Below are positions 43,289-52,630 of a stretch of DNA of 64,000 nt, in pieces. Numbering within the stretch: the first letter of the stretch is position 1; every line of letters starts with the position of its first letter. Source of the stretch: Candidatus Thiodiazotropha endoloripes (GTDB taxonomy: Bacteria; Pseudomonadota; Gammaproteobacteria; Chromatiales; Chromatiaceae); contig NZ_LVJW01000003.1 in NCBI RefSeq assembly GCF_001708965.1, positions 1,612,001 through 1,676,000 on the forward strand, read 5' to 3'. Made by a program: the position numbers and the translations under genes. The notes under the pieces are model-generated. The model was not told where the DNA came from. It saw nothing but the letters and a program-made list of their open reading frames with translations, and did no database searches.

Positions 43289-45616
43289 ATGGCAAGTGAG
43301 CAGAAAGGTTCAGGTAGTGGCAAGGGCATCAATTCAAAACTCGTTCTTCGAGGACTCAACAAAGAAGATGAAAAACCTCAGGTCGAGATCACACTGATCG
43401 ACCGGCAAGGTAAGGTATTTGAGACAGTACAGATCGCTGAAGATGGCGCCTTTGGCTTGCCGCTAGGTGTCATTGAAAAAGCCCATCGTATACGGGTTGG
43501 TCCCACAGAAACCGAGAGTGGCGAGGCGCCAAGCTCCCTGTTTCTCAACTACCGGGTTGCTGATTTTGTAGCACGCTTGGAGCAGGGCGTGTTGGACATT
43601 GGACGCAGTGTGTGGCGGGAGTGGCTGTTTCGCTACCGCTGTGTATCGGGAAGTGTCCGTCGTTGTCGACCCTCTCCCTGGTGGTATACACAGCTGGCGG
43701 AGGCCATCAGATACCCTCTGAGTCAATCGGCCAGAGGATTCAAGTTAAATCGCCTTGCCAGGGCATCCATACAACCCACAGCGGTAGCAAGACTGCCTGG
43801 AACCTTGGAATTGGGTGAACTTATCGCCTGGCCGATCAGGTGCACCCCCATCTGTCTGGGCACGATAGAGGTCTATCGGCGAATCTGCTGCTGTGAACCC
43901 TGGGTATTCACCGATCATCGACTGGAGCGCTTGATCAGAGAGCTTGAAAGGCTACTCGAAAGGATTCCAGAAGTGCCCGACTTTCCCGATCCCCCAGGGC
44001 CCGGTCCCGATCCGGCACCTTTCCAGCGGGCTATTTTGCATGAGGGTGCTCTGGACGAACGTGCCTTGCATGTTGGAGAGGATCTGCACGCCTTACGTAC
44101 CCTTCCGGTGGAGCGGATTGCCGAGTATGTCAACGCCAGACCGTATCTGCTGTGTCGACGCTATGAGTGCAGCGAACCGGTAAAAGTGGCTGAAGGTACG
44201 ATTGGTGCCGATGGCCGCTTCAATATCTGTTGGCGCGAGTTTCCTGTATTGCTGCGCAGAGGATGCCATGAAGAGTTTGCCTACAAAGTGAAGCAGCGTT
44301 TCGGTCCATTTACCATCACCATCTACAATGGTGTGAATGCCGGTCATTGGTACGATGCCGATGACAATCCAATACTTCGCTCCTACCATCCCCTGGCCGT
44401 TGCCTGCCGCGACAACGGTGGAGAAGGCGATGCCTTCGTCTATCTGGATGAAATTGGTGATACGGATTCATCACTGCTCAATACACCCGATCAGACATCG
44501 GCCACCTCGGTTGCATCACCAGGCATGAACGGTGGTGTGGCTTTTCCCAGCGGCGGCCCGGATGGTAACGGGGTTCATGACCGAAACTGGGGTGGCACCC
44601 TTAAGCTGGCCATCATGTTCTCCGAGAGCATGCGCGATACAGGCGCCAAATATTATCGGGTGAGTGTGACTGAGGCCGATAGCAATGGTAATCCGGTTGG
44701 ATCGCCCGAATATGTCACCAGCGGGCTCTCTTGGAATAAAGCGGTTGCCGTGCCCGGTGGTGTGGATGTGGTGTCTGAAAGCCTGGGGCCTGTCAGCACA
44801 TCGGCACCTGACGAACCTCAGGACAGCCTCTATCTGATCCCGTTTGATGGGGATCTGGGGTCCAATGCGGACTGGGAAGCGGATCAGTACCATGCCTACC
44901 TCAACACCCGGGACCTAACCAAACAGTGGAGCGATCCCGATGCGGATAACGGCCAACCTGCCAAGCGGCATCTGGTCACCATCGAGGTGTTCAACGCTGC
45001 CGGAGAACGTCTGCGACCTAACGGTACCCCGCCATCGGGTCTGCCGGGGGCAGAGGTCGAAGCAGCCTTTACCTATCGTAGAAAGATCCAGGATACAGGC
45101 CCCACCAATATGGTGCCCTATGGTACCTTGAGCCATCTGTTCTGGTGGGATAACAGAGACGTGGTCGCCAGCATCGAGGATCTGAGAATGAACGGTGTCG
45201 CCTCGGATGAGGAGTGCCAGTTCATGAATGGTACAGAGAGTTCCACATTCGGCATCGGATACCGTGCCTACCACCCCTGGGAGATGTTCCAGAAAAACCA
45301 TGTGATCTCCTGGAGGAGGGGGTTGAGTGGCGGTAGCGATACGATGCACAACAGCACGAATAATGTGGGTGCCCCCCCTGGGGCAGAGGGTGCGAGCCCA
45401 ACCCATACGTTCGGCCATATGTTGAACCATCCCACACCTTCAATGCCACCACGAACCAAGTGTGCCTTCACGGTGTTCCTGACAACCTACAACAAGCGCA
45501 CCGATGGCGATGATCTGAGCTTCAGCTGGGATCACGACAACGCCGCATTTGCTTTGGATGTGGCACCTGTGGTTTGTGCACCTTGTAACGGTGATGATGA
45601 GGAGGATGATGATTGA
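43289..45616 (+). CDS. Large protein of unknown function
   Basis: 775 residues from the ATG at 43289, eight bases after AAGGAG. No signal peptide or membrane segment is seen. Residues about 15-75 look like a beta-sandwich (VEITLIDRQGKVFETVQIAEDG). A Cys/Trp/Arg-rich part (about 105-215) and a Pro-rich linker (PDPPGPGPDPAP, about 230-245) follow. The second half is predicted beta-rich, with AIMFSESMRDTGAKYYRV, LFWWDNRDVVASIEDL and FTVFLTTYNKRTDG. The protein ends in CAPC followed by an acidic DDEEDDD tail. I do not recognise a family. Length and lack of a leader suggest a cytoplasmic or non-Sec exported structural protein. Confidence 0.7.
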   Translation: MASEQKGSGSGKGINSKLVLRGLNKEDEKPQVEITLIDRQGKVFETVQIAEDGAFGLPLGVIEKAHRIRVGPTETESGEAPSSLFLNYRVADFVARLEQGVLDIGRSVWREWLFRYRCVSGSVRRCRPSPWWYTQLAEAIRYPLSQSARGFKLNRLARASIQPTAVARLPGTLELGELIAWPIRCTPICLGTIEVYRRICCCEPWVFTDHRLERLIRELERLLERIPEVPDFPDPPGPGPDPAPFQRAILHEGALDERALHVGEDLHALRTLPVERIAEYVNARPYLLCRRYECSEPVKVAEGTIGADGRFNICWREFPVLLRRGCHEEFAYKVKQRFGPFTITIYNGVNAGHWYDADDNPILRSYHPLAVACRDNGGEGDAFVYLDEIGDTDSSLLNTPDQTSATSVASPGMNGGVAFPSGGPDGNGVHDRNWGGTLKLAIMFSESMRDTGAKYYRVSVTEADSNGNPVGSPEYVTSGLSWNKAVAVPGGVDVVSESLGPVSTSAPDEPQDSLYLIPFDGDLGSNADWEADQYHAYLNTRDLTKQWSDPDADNGQPAKRHLVTIEVFNAAGERLRPNGTPPSGLPGAEVEAAFTYRRKIQDTGPTNMVPYGTLSHLFWWDNRDVVASIEDLRMNGVASDEECQFMNGTESSTFGIGYRAYHPWEMFQKNHVISWRRGLSGGSDTMHNSTNNVGAPPGAEGASPTHTFGHMLNHPTPSMPPRTKCAFTVFLTTYNKRTDGDDLSFSWDHDNAAFALDVAPVVCAPCNGDDEEDDD

Positions 45617-45660
45617 TCGTAGGGTGGTCTTGAAAAGTAAACAGTCATAAAACGACAAGT

Positions 45661-45692
45661 TGGACAACCCGGCCAACAGGCCGGGCTGTCCA
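45661..45692 (+). terminator. Strong hairpin after the 775-residue gene
   Basis: TGGACA and CCCGGCC on the left (45661-45674), loop AACA, GGCCGGG and TGTCCA on the right (45679-45692), a 14-base stem with one mismatch. It begins 45 bases after the stop. No T-run follows. Confidence 0.6.
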
Positions 45693-45999
45693 GTTCCTGC
45701 CTGTACTGCTATCTACGAAGTTGCGAGCTCATCGGTTGTCTTGCCATCTATCAGGTAGGCCCATTCTTGTAAGGAACAGGTATAAATCGACCTGACTTGA
45801 ACTCCACTGCAGTGCTACACCACATAAGGCTAAATGAGCGTCCTCTTTCAGGAATTATCTACTTCGGCTATCGGCCAATAGCGGAAGTTCTTTTAGGATG
45901 CAATCTGATATTGAACTCACCTGATAGCAGACATCTTGAATAGGCCTACATGAGCATCGATCTGTCCATCAAAGATGGGCCGATCGAGAGGATGACCAA

Positions 46000-46206
46000 T
46001 TATCGAAGACCCTTTATCTGGACAAGCGGACTGCTCACATTTTTATGATCAGGCGTAACGTGTGTATAAATCATAGTGGTTTCGACGTTTTTGTGCCAAA
46101 AAGTGTCTGAATTGTTCTGATATCCGTACCAGCTGCCAACAAGTGACTGGCAAAACTGTGTCTGAGCGTACTCGGAGATGCATGCCAACGTGCCATATAA
46201 CCGGTA
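46000..46206 (-). pseudogene. Tyrosine recombinase (integrase) C-terminal remnant, frameshifted
   Basis: Read on the minus strand, the first frame gives [20 protein letters not shown] and then IQTL. The next frame gives [13 protein letters not shown] followed by NVSSPL and a stop at 46000. Together these match the R-H-x-x-H ... GH ... Y active-site end of integron- or phage-type tyrosine recombinases, with a one-base frameshift in the TTTTTGG run near 46105. The N-terminal two thirds are absent. It lies at the boundary between the 775-residue gene and the metal-resistance block. Confidence 0.8.
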
Positions 46207-46492
46207 TCAAGCCAGGGGCGAACCAGTGTGGAGGGGAAGACATATTACCATTCTCATTAGATCAGGGAGTAAAGAGTATGACTCCCTCTTTGCTCAGGAA
46301 TGAGGGAATCCTACCAAGGCTTTGATAATCACCGACAGAAACAGGCAGAAGACCAAAGAGCATGATTCGAAACAGCAACCAGAAGGAGTGGTACTGCCAC
46401 GATGCTAGCCGAGGAAGTGGCCAGAACTGGAATCTTCCAGTATCAACTGATGCTGTGGAATGCACCACTATAAGAGCACCAACCACATGCAT

Positions 46493-46522
46493 TTGACCGA
46501 CCGACAGAGTCGGTGACAGAAT
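46493..46522 (+). promoter_or_regulatory. Candidate metal-responsive promoter of the efflux operon
   Basis: TTGACC (46493-46498) lies 18 bases before CAGAAT (46517-46522). A perfect dyad, ACCGAC-AGA-GTCGGT, fills 46500-46514, overlapping the spacer. The layout is like MerR/CueR-type promoters, though those have a 19-20 base spacer. It is immediately upstream of the 46530 gene. No regulator gene was found nearby. Confidence 0.4.
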
Positions 46523-46529
46523 AGCGGGC

Positions 46530-46958
46530 ATGGTCCTGCTCCACAAACAAGTCAGTGTCACGTTAGCCTTGGTGATGTTTTTCACCTCGGTCATCAATAC
46601 TCTGCTTGTCTCCTGCACCTCGGGCAGTGACCACCATGCCATTGAGCTGATCGGACACCAGGCAGGGTTGACTGATCATTCTGCCATCACGCTAGCTGCT
46701 GCGATACACACGCCCGAACACGAGGTGCATCCAAAGACTTGTGCAGATACCGCACTGTTGGCCGATATGCTGATTCTGCGGGACAACCTGTCCGCCCAGT
46801 GGGAAGCCGATACACCGCCGGTATACCTTGCATACCCTCTCGATGACCCCACCGCACCCAGCGTGGCGCTCAATTCTCACCACTGGCCCGCCTATCTCGA
46901 CACACCGCCAACATGGTCGTCAATCGATGACCTTTCCACAATTCGCCTCCTGATCTAA
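46530..46958 (+). CDS. Small His-containing envelope protein heading the efflux operon
   Basis: 142 residues. The N-terminus is a lipoprotein-like signal (LALVMFFTSVINTLLVSC, Cys about 29). The remainder has spaced His (SDHHAIELIGHQ, HTPEHEVHPK) and ends TIRLLI. It lacks a recognised domain. Short proteins of this type often precede metal-efflux RND genes and may bind metal in the periplasm. Ribosome site is weak, and the start is uncertain. Confidence 0.55.
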   Translation: MVLLHKQVSVTLALVMFFTSVINTLLVSCTSGSDHHAIELIGHQAGLTDHSAITLAAAIHTPEHEVHPKTCADTALLADMLILRDNLSAQWEADTPPVYLAYPLDDPTAPSVALNSHHWPAYLDTPPTWSSIDDLSTIRLLI

Positions 46959-47030
46959 GCACTCCCTTCGAGCAACGGCCGGCTGCACCGGTTGCAGCCG
47001 AATCGATCTCTTTGGCCTGGGAGCGTTTCC

Positions 47031-48389
47031 GTGACTATAACCAAGCGAAGTCATGCGCACACTTGTAATAATCTTGCTGGACGCCATATAAACCCGTTAT
47101 CCGCGTTGTTGGTGGCTGCACTCGTGGTGCTTCTGCTCGCCGGATGTAGCGCACCCACCGATCCGGCAGCCACGGACAAAGCCGCTGATCCTGAGCGGGA
47201 AACTGTAGAGCCGCCTCCATCCAATCGCACCCCGCTAACGCCGGTGGTAAGGCGCAATTTGGGCATCACCTTCGCCAAGGCGACCTACCGCCCGGTTCAA
47301 TCGACCATCGCCATTCCCGGCCATTTCGAATTACTTACTTCCGCACAGCACCATTATCCCGTGCCGGCCTCTGGCCGGGTCAAGGTACATGTTGCTGCCC
47401 TTGATCAGGTCACACGCGGACAGATGCTGCTTGAACTCGACGCCCCCGCCTGGCGCGAGCTGCAGCGCGAGTTGGCCGAGACCCAGGCCAGTCGTGAACA
47501 GGCACGAGCCAAATTCTCTCGGGCAAGCGCAACCCGCAAGATCGCCGACAACCTCGCGGGCACTGAAAAACCTAAAGGGGGCGTATTCGCTGCCGATGAA
47601 AAAGCAGCCCAGGCTGCAGTTAATGCCGCTTCAGAACGCTTGAACCGACTACTGGCTGAGGCCGCCACCTTGACGGGTGTTGCCGAGAACAGGTTGCGAA
47701 AAGTCACGGACGGGCAACCCTACTGGAGCGAACTCAACCATATTCCCATTCGGGCTGTTGAGGATGGCGTGGTACGCGAGGTGGACGCAGCCAGCGGCAC
47801 CTGGGTTGTCGAAGGCACGGAGGTGGTCCATGTCGTTTATCCCACCGAGCTTCGGTTCCGGGGCAAAGCGCTTCAGGCAGACCTCGTTGACCACCTGCGT
47901 GACGGGCAGTCTGCATACATCCACCCGCCCGAAGGGCGCGGCACTACGCGTCGCAGCGACCCCATACCCGGCCGCCTTCGCATCGGTGTTACTGGTGATC
48001 CGGACACCCGCACTGTTGACGTATTCATAGATCTTGATGAGGCGCCACAACAGCCTTGGATACGTCCCCAGGTGGGTGCGATGGCCGAAATCGTTGTCGC
48101 CGGTGACCCAGACATGGAAGAACTGGCCATCCCCTTGCGGGCGGTGATACGTGACGGACTCGAGACTGTGTTCTTTCGTCGTGCCCCCGACGACCCGGAT
48201 ACTGTGATCCGCACGGTGGCCGATCTGGGCTCGGATGACGGGCGCTGGGTCACTGTGTACTCGGGCCTTGGCGAGAATGACGAAGTGGTCGTCGATGGCG
48301 CCTATCAACTCAAGCTGGCGACCACGGGGCAGAAAGTAAAAACCGGGCACTTTCACACCGACGGCACCTTCCATGAGGGAGAAGACTGA
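47031..48389 (+). CDS. RND metal-efflux periplasmic adaptor (CusB/CzcB-like)
   Basis: 452 residues from the GTG at 47031, which has GGGAG eight bases upstream; a TTG at 46992 is an alternative. A lipobox (LLAGC) lies near residue 38. The adaptor core follows: HYPVPASGRVKVHVAALDQVTRGQMLLELDAPAW, a short coiled coil (about 145-235), and the beta-barrel and membrane-proximal domains ending YQLKLATTG. The Arg/Gly-rich insertion RGTTRRSDP is unusual. Its stop overlaps the pump start. No outer-membrane channel gene follows, so TolC or another channel must be supplied elsewhere. Confidence 0.88.
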   Translation: MTITKRSHAHTCNNLAGRHINPLSALLVAALVVLLLAGCSAPTDPAATDKAADPERETVEPPPSNRTPLTPVVRRNLGITFAKATYRPVQSTIAIPGHFELLTSAQHHYPVPASGRVKVHVAALDQVTRGQMLLELDAPAWRELQRELAETQASREQARAKFSRASATRKIADNLAGTEKPKGGVFAADEKAAQAAVNAASERLNRLLAEAATLTGVAENRLRKVTDGQPYWSELNHIPIRAVEDGVVREVDAASGTWVVEGTEVVHVVYPTELRFRGKALQADLVDHLRDGQSAYIHPPEGRGTTRRSDPIPGRLRIGVTGDPDTRTVDVFIDLDEAPQQPWIRPQVGAMAEIVVAGDPDMEELAIPLRAVIRDGLETVFFRRAPDDPDTVIRTVADLGSDDGRWVTVYSGLGENDEVVVDGAYQLKLATTGQKVKTGHFHTDGTFHEGED

Positions 48390-51300
48390 TGTTCGCGCGG
48401 TTGATCGCCTTCTCACTACGCAATGCTGCCCTGGTCACTCTGGCCTCCGCCCTGCTGGTGGGCCTGACCTGGTATGCGCTGCAACACCTGCCAGTGGATG
48501 TTTTCCCGGAACTGAACGCGCCCACTGTTACCGTGATCACGGAGTCTGGTGGGCTGACTGCGGAAGAGGTCGAGCAATACATCTCGTTTCCGGTGGAAAG
48601 CGCCATCAACGGCCTACCTGATCTGCGCCGAGTACGTTCGGCCAGTTCACTCGGCCTCTCCATCGTCTGGGCCGAATTCGACTGGGGAGTGGACATCTAC
48701 CGCGCACGCCAGATGGTGTCCGAACGTTTGGACACGGTGAAAGCCGACCTGCCGCCTGATGCACATATGCAGATGACCCCGGTCTCCTCGATCACCGGTG
48801 AGATCATGCTGATTGCGTTGCACAGCGAGGACTCGCGCGTCACCCCGATGGATCTGCGTTCCTATGCGGAATTCGACCTGCGTAACCGTTTGCTCACGAT
48901 CTCGGGCGTGTCGCAAGTCGTTGCCATCGGTGGTTACCTGCCGGAGTACCAGGTTCAGATACGCCAGGAGGCACTGCAAATCTACGGCCTGACCACCGCT
49001 GAAATAGCCGAAGCCGTCAGCAGGGCGCACAACCTCAACACAGCCGGCTTTCTGGTCAACGTTGAGGGCTTGGAACTGCCGATGCGCCAGAGCGGAAGGG
49101 TGCGCGGTATTGCCGATATTGAACAGACCGTTGTGGCGTACCGCTTCGGGGCCCCGGTTACTGTGGCTGAGGTTGCGGATGTCCGTCTCGGTGGAGCCTT
49201 CCGACGTGGCGCCGCCTCCGACAACGGTGAGCCTGCAGTGGTCTTGTCGATCCAGAAAGCACCTGGCACCAACACGTTGGAACTGACTCACCGCGTGGAC
49301 GCTTTACTCGATCAGATTGAGTCAGGCCTTCCCAAGGGCATGAAGCTGAACCGCGACGTCTTCCGCCAGGCGGGCTTCATTGGGCGCTCGGTTGACAACG
49401 TGACCCGGGTGCTCTACGAGGCGACGATAATCGTTACTGTGATCCTCATCCTGTTCCTGATGAACCTGCGAACCACTTTGATCACCTTGGCAGCCCTGCC
49501 TATTTCTTTGGGCACGGCACTGCTGGTGATGTGGGCGGCAGAGATGAGTATCAACGTGATGACCCTGGGAGGGCTGGCTGTAGCCATCGGTATCCTGGTG
49601 GACGATGCCATCATCTACGTGGAGAACGTTTATCGGCGCCTGGGCGAAAATGCCGGGCTGCCGGAGCAGGAACGCAGGCACCGAATGCGGGTAATTTTCG
49701 ATGCTTGCAAGGAGATCACCCAATCAGTGGTCTTCGCCACCCTTATCATCTGTATCGTTTTTGTACCGCTGCTGTTTCTGCAAGGGCTGGAAGGACGCTT
49801 CTTTCAGCCCCTTGGCGTCACTTACATCATCTCCGTGATGGCATCACTGGTGGTTGCCATGACCCTGACGCCGGCCATGTGCTGGTACCTGTTACGCGGT
49901 CGCCTGGCCGAAGTACATGGCGACACCCTGCTGGTTCGCGGCCTAAAACATACCTATCGGCCACTGCTGAACCTGTGCCTGCGTTTTCGACGTACCACGC
50001 TGGTCCTGGCTCTGATGCTGACGGCATTGACGCTTTTATTTGCCAGCACATTCGGCTCCAGTTTCCTGCCCAAATTCAACGAGGGAACCTATACCGTGTT
50101 TCTGATGATGCCACCGGGTACCTCGCTGGAGGAATCCGAACGGGTTGCCTTGGGCGTGGAACAGCGCCTTTTGGAGATAGAGGGCATCGAGCATGTGGTG
50201 GCACGCAGCGGACGGGCCGAACGCGACGAACACGCGGAGCCCCCTTCGAGTTCAGAGGTTGAGGTACGCATCGCCGACGATGCCGATCCAGGCGAAATAT
50301 TGGCTCAGATAGACCGGGTGCTTTCCGGCCTGCCCGGGGTGACTATCAACATTGGACAACCGATCTCTCACCGTCTTTCGCACGTGCTCTCCGGCACCAA
50401 GGCGCAGATCGCCATCAACGTGTACGGTCATGACCTGCCAGTGTTGCGCAAACTGGCCAAAGACATTGAGATAGCCCTTGTCACGGTTCCAGGCACACGT
50501 GACGTAAGCGCAAACCGCGAGGTATTGGTGCAGACCCTGGGGATCAATTTCCGTCTGCGTGACCTGGCCCGTTACGGACTCAGTGCAGAAGACGCCGGGG
50601 CACAGGTCAAACGGGCCCTTTTTGGCGATACTGTCGCCATAGTCAACCAGGGTGTGCGACGTTATGACCTGGTATTGCGCCTGGTCGAGGAACAGCGTGA
50701 ATCAGTCAAGGATGTTCGAAACGTGATCCTGACTGGCAGGGCCGGCGCCCTGGTGCGCCTGCACGAAGTCGCCGACATTGGCCCAGAGCAGACATCCAAC
50801 CTGATCTCACGCCAGAACGCACAACGCAAGACGGTGATCGCCACCAATATCTCCGCTGGCTACAACCTGGGTGACACCGTGCAGGCGATACGCGCAGTAG
50901 TCGATCCCATCGTTCACGCGGCCGGTTACACAGTCGAGTACGGTGGACAGTTTCAGGCCCAGCAATCGGCCAGTCGGACTATCCTTGGCATGGGAGCTCT
51001 GGTGCTCTTAATCATGCTCATGTTGCTGCAAATGGCCATGGGCAGCCTGCGTCCCGCATTGCTGGTCTTGATCAACCTCCCCCTGGCCATGATTGGAGGG
51101 GTAGTCGCCATGTTCCTTGCCGAGTCAGCCAACCCGGTCGCCAATCTGACGGCGCTGTTGGGACAAGGAGGGCGATACATCCCCCCGGTAATTTCCATTG
51201 CCAGCATGGTGGGTTTCATCACCCTGTTTGGCATAGCGGTGCGCAACGGCATCCTGCTTGTCAATCATTTCCGCTGGTTGATAGAGAGTGAGTCGCTTGA

Positions 51301-51574
51301 GTTGGTGCAGGCGATCAAGCGTGGCAGCGAAGAACGCCTTGTTCCGGTACTTATGACGGCACTGTGTGCTGCTTTGGGCCTCATCCCGCTGGCAATGAAG
51401 ATGGGCGAACCAGGTTCCGAACTGCTGGCACCACTGGCCGTGGTGGTGCTCGGCGGCCTGATGACATCAACCTTGCTCAACATGCTCGTCGTCCCTGTCG
51501 GCTATCTGATGTTCTACTCCAAATCGACAGCGAGTACCGAGCGAACAGACCCATTGGCAGAGGCCGGTGTATGA
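48389..51574 (+). CDS. RND metal-efflux pump, heavy-metal type (CusA/CzcA family)
   Basis: 1061 residues, the typical HME-RND size. The N-terminus (LVTLASALLVGLTWYAL) and porter domain begin normally (VDVFPELNAPTVTVITESGGLTAEEVE). TM4 has GILVDDAIIYVEN, with two Asp and a Glu for proton coupling. Further marks are MTLTPAMCWYLL, FLPKFNEGTYTVFLMMPPGTSLEESE and FNHFRWLIE-type C-terminal helices. It pumps a cation (copper, silver, zinc, cobalt or cadmium) from the periplasm or cytoplasm through an adaptor and channel. The neighbouring copper genes favour Cu(I). Translationally coupled to the adaptor. Confidence 0.93.
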   Translation: MFARLIAFSLRNAALVTLASALLVGLTWYALQHLPVDVFPELNAPTVTVITESGGLTAEEVEQYISFPVESAINGLPDLRRVRSASSLGLSIVWAEFDWGVDIYRARQMVSERLDTVKADLPPDAHMQMTPVSSITGEIMLIALHSEDSRVTPMDLRSYAEFDLRNRLLTISGVSQVVAIGGYLPEYQVQIRQEALQIYGLTTAEIAEAVSRAHNLNTAGFLVNVEGLELPMRQSGRVRGIADIEQTVVAYRFGAPVTVAEVADVRLGGAFRRGAASDNGEPAVVLSIQKAPGTNTLELTHRVDALLDQIESGLPKGMKLNRDVFRQAGFIGRSVDNVTRVLYEATIIVTVILILFLMNLRTTLITLAALPISLGTALLVMWAAEMSINVMTLGGLAVAIGILVDDAIIYVENVYRRLGENAGLPEQERRHRMRVIFDACKEITQSVVFATLIICIVFVPLLFLQGLEGRFFQPLGVTYIISVMASLVVAMTLTPAMCWYLLRGRLAEVHGDTLLVRGLKHTYRPLLNLCLRFRRTTLVLALMLTALTLLFASTFGSSFLPKFNEGTYTVFLMMPPGTSLEESERVALGVEQRLLEIEGIEHVVARSGRAERDEHAEPPSSSEVEVRIADDADPGEILAQIDRVLSGLPGVTINIGQPISHRLSHVLSGTKAQIAINVYGHDLPVLRKLAKDIEIALVTVPGTRDVSANREVLVQTLGINFRLRDLARYGLSAEDAGAQVKRALFGDTVAIVNQGVRRYDLVLRLVEEQRESVKDVRNVILTGRAGALVRLHEVADIGPEQTSNLISRQNAQRKTVIATNISAGYNLGDTVQAIRAVVDPIVHAAGYTVEYGGQFQAQQSASRTILGMGALVLLIMLMLLQMAMGSLRPALLVLINLPLAMIGGVVAMFLAESANPVANLTALLGQGGRYIPPVISIASMVGFITLFGIAVRNGILLVNHFRWLIESESLELVQAIKRGSEERLVPVLMTALCAALGLIPLAMKMGEPGSELLAPLAVVVLGGLMTSTLLNMLVVPVGYLMFYSKSTASTERTDPLAEAGV

Positions 51575-51615
51575 GCGTCGGTACCTTGTTTTAAATTGAC
51601 AGATAGGAATCGAAG

Positions 51616-52056
51616 ATGAAAAAACTACTACTTACTATCGCAGTTGCCTTGATGGCGGCCACCAGTCTGGCGGCGCAGGATGACCACGCTGACCACGACC
51701 ACACATCCGGTCACGCCAGCGAAGGCGAAGAGTACCACTTGGGCCAGACTTCGCTAGCCGGTACACACTACCAAGTGACCTTGTATGATGAGATTAACCC
51801 GGGCACAGAGGCTGTGATCAGTATCGAAGTGGAACAAGGCAAGGCACCAAGCGAGTTGCGCACCTGGGTGGGTGTGAAGAATGGCCGTGGAAGTGTGAAA
51901 ACCCTGCTGCAAGCCGATTCATACGGACATTACCACGGTCACCTGGAAGTGCCGGCGAAACTACCGGAAGGGAGCGCCATCTGGATCGATGTGCGAACTG
52001 AATCTGGGCGCAAGCGCGGCGCCGTGCGTATTCTCGAGACGGATCATACACATTAA
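51616..52056 (+). CDS. His-rich periplasmic protein of the efflux operon
   Basis: 146 residues. A Sec signal peptide ends at LAAQ. The mature N-terminus is a metal-binding His/Asp run (DDHADHDHTSGH), followed by a compact beta-rich domain (YQVTLYDEINPGTEAVISIEV, SYGHYHGHLEVP) and a His-containing end (TDHTH). It probably buffers or delivers metal to the adaptor-pump pair. It lies 41 bases after the pump gene. The domain resembles FixH/copper-chaperone-like immunoglobulin folds, but I could not name a family. Confidence 0.7.
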   Translation: MKKLLLTIAVALMAATSLAAQDDHADHDHTSGHASEGEEYHLGQTSLAGTHYQVTLYDEINPGTEAVISIEVEQGKAPSELRTWVGVKNGRGSVKTLLQADSYGHYHGHLEVPAKLPEGSAIWIDVRTESGRKRGAVRILETDHTH

Positions 52057-52074
52057 AATCACACAGTGTGATTT
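52056..52074 (+). terminator. Palindrome after the His-rich gene
   Basis: AAATCACAC (52056-52064), A, GTGTGATTT (66-74): a perfect 19-base palindrome beginning at the stop codon. It could terminate the efflux operon or serve as an operator; no T-run follows. Confidence 0.45.
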
Positions 52075-52582
52075 GTCTGCGGATAAACAATGCATTACAA
52101 GAATAACGTCTGCTTCCGCCGGGGACAGTAGCAGATGTTGCCCATCTTGAACTTCGGCCTTGGTCGTTTAGCAGGCGTCTAAGCTGAAACCTCGCAATGT
52201 CCGCTTTTACCCGGACGGAAGCTATGACTGCCAAATGACATCAACATTAGACCTTCAATCTATCAGATCAAGTTCAGACTTCTACACCTGGGATGTGTTA
52301 CAAATAAAGGGCTATGGTTGGATTTTTCTATTACGTTGGCGCCATTCCTGTTTGGATTATCACCGTTGGTCGACTACCGTGGTGAAATTGGACGAAATAG
52401 AGTTCAGTCTATCTGGAATAAGTGCATAGAGCTGGCTCACCTTAAAGCTTGGGTTGCTAACTAATTGGAATAGAGGGGCATGTAGTAGAAGCCTTGCTCC
52501 ATCGTGTCTATGTTCTTTTCGCCAGATCGATTCAACTAGTGCAACAATCGCCTGGTTCACTTAACTCATAGAAGACCTTAGG
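52075..52582. other. Intergenic region between the efflux and copper operons
   Basis: 508 bases without a credible gene. Short frames (52235-52429 plus, 52360-52560 minus) have no ribosome site or motif. The region separates two operons of the resistance block. Confidence 0.4.
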
Positions 52583-52630
52583 TTGACTAATTTGGGATGC
52601 TTGCTCCTATACCCCTACCTTAGGGGTATA
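52583..52630 (+). promoter_or_regulatory. CsoR-like copper operator and promoter
   Basis: A perfect palindrome with arms TATACCCCT (52608-52616) and AGGGGTATA (52622-52630) around ACCTT. This is the A/T-flanked C-tract/G-tract form recognised by CsoR/RcnR-type repressors. TTGACT (52583-52588) lies upstream, with TATACC or CCTATA as -10, so bound repressor would cover the promoter. It is upstream of the copper-protein operon starting at 52763. No csoR-like gene is in the window. Confidence 0.65.

Noticed and set aside
46262-46642. 126-residue minus-strand frame upstream of the recombinase remnant
   Set aside because: Considered as the missing integrase N-terminus, but the translation has no recombinase features.
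47649-48416. 255-residue minus-strand frame opposite the adaptor gene
   Set aside because: Shadow of the adaptor; it has no motif, and the plus-strand gene is clearly real.
49531-50262. 243-residue frame inside the RND pump gene
   Set aside because: Out-of-frame shadow of conserved pump sequence, very Arg/His/Gly-rich.
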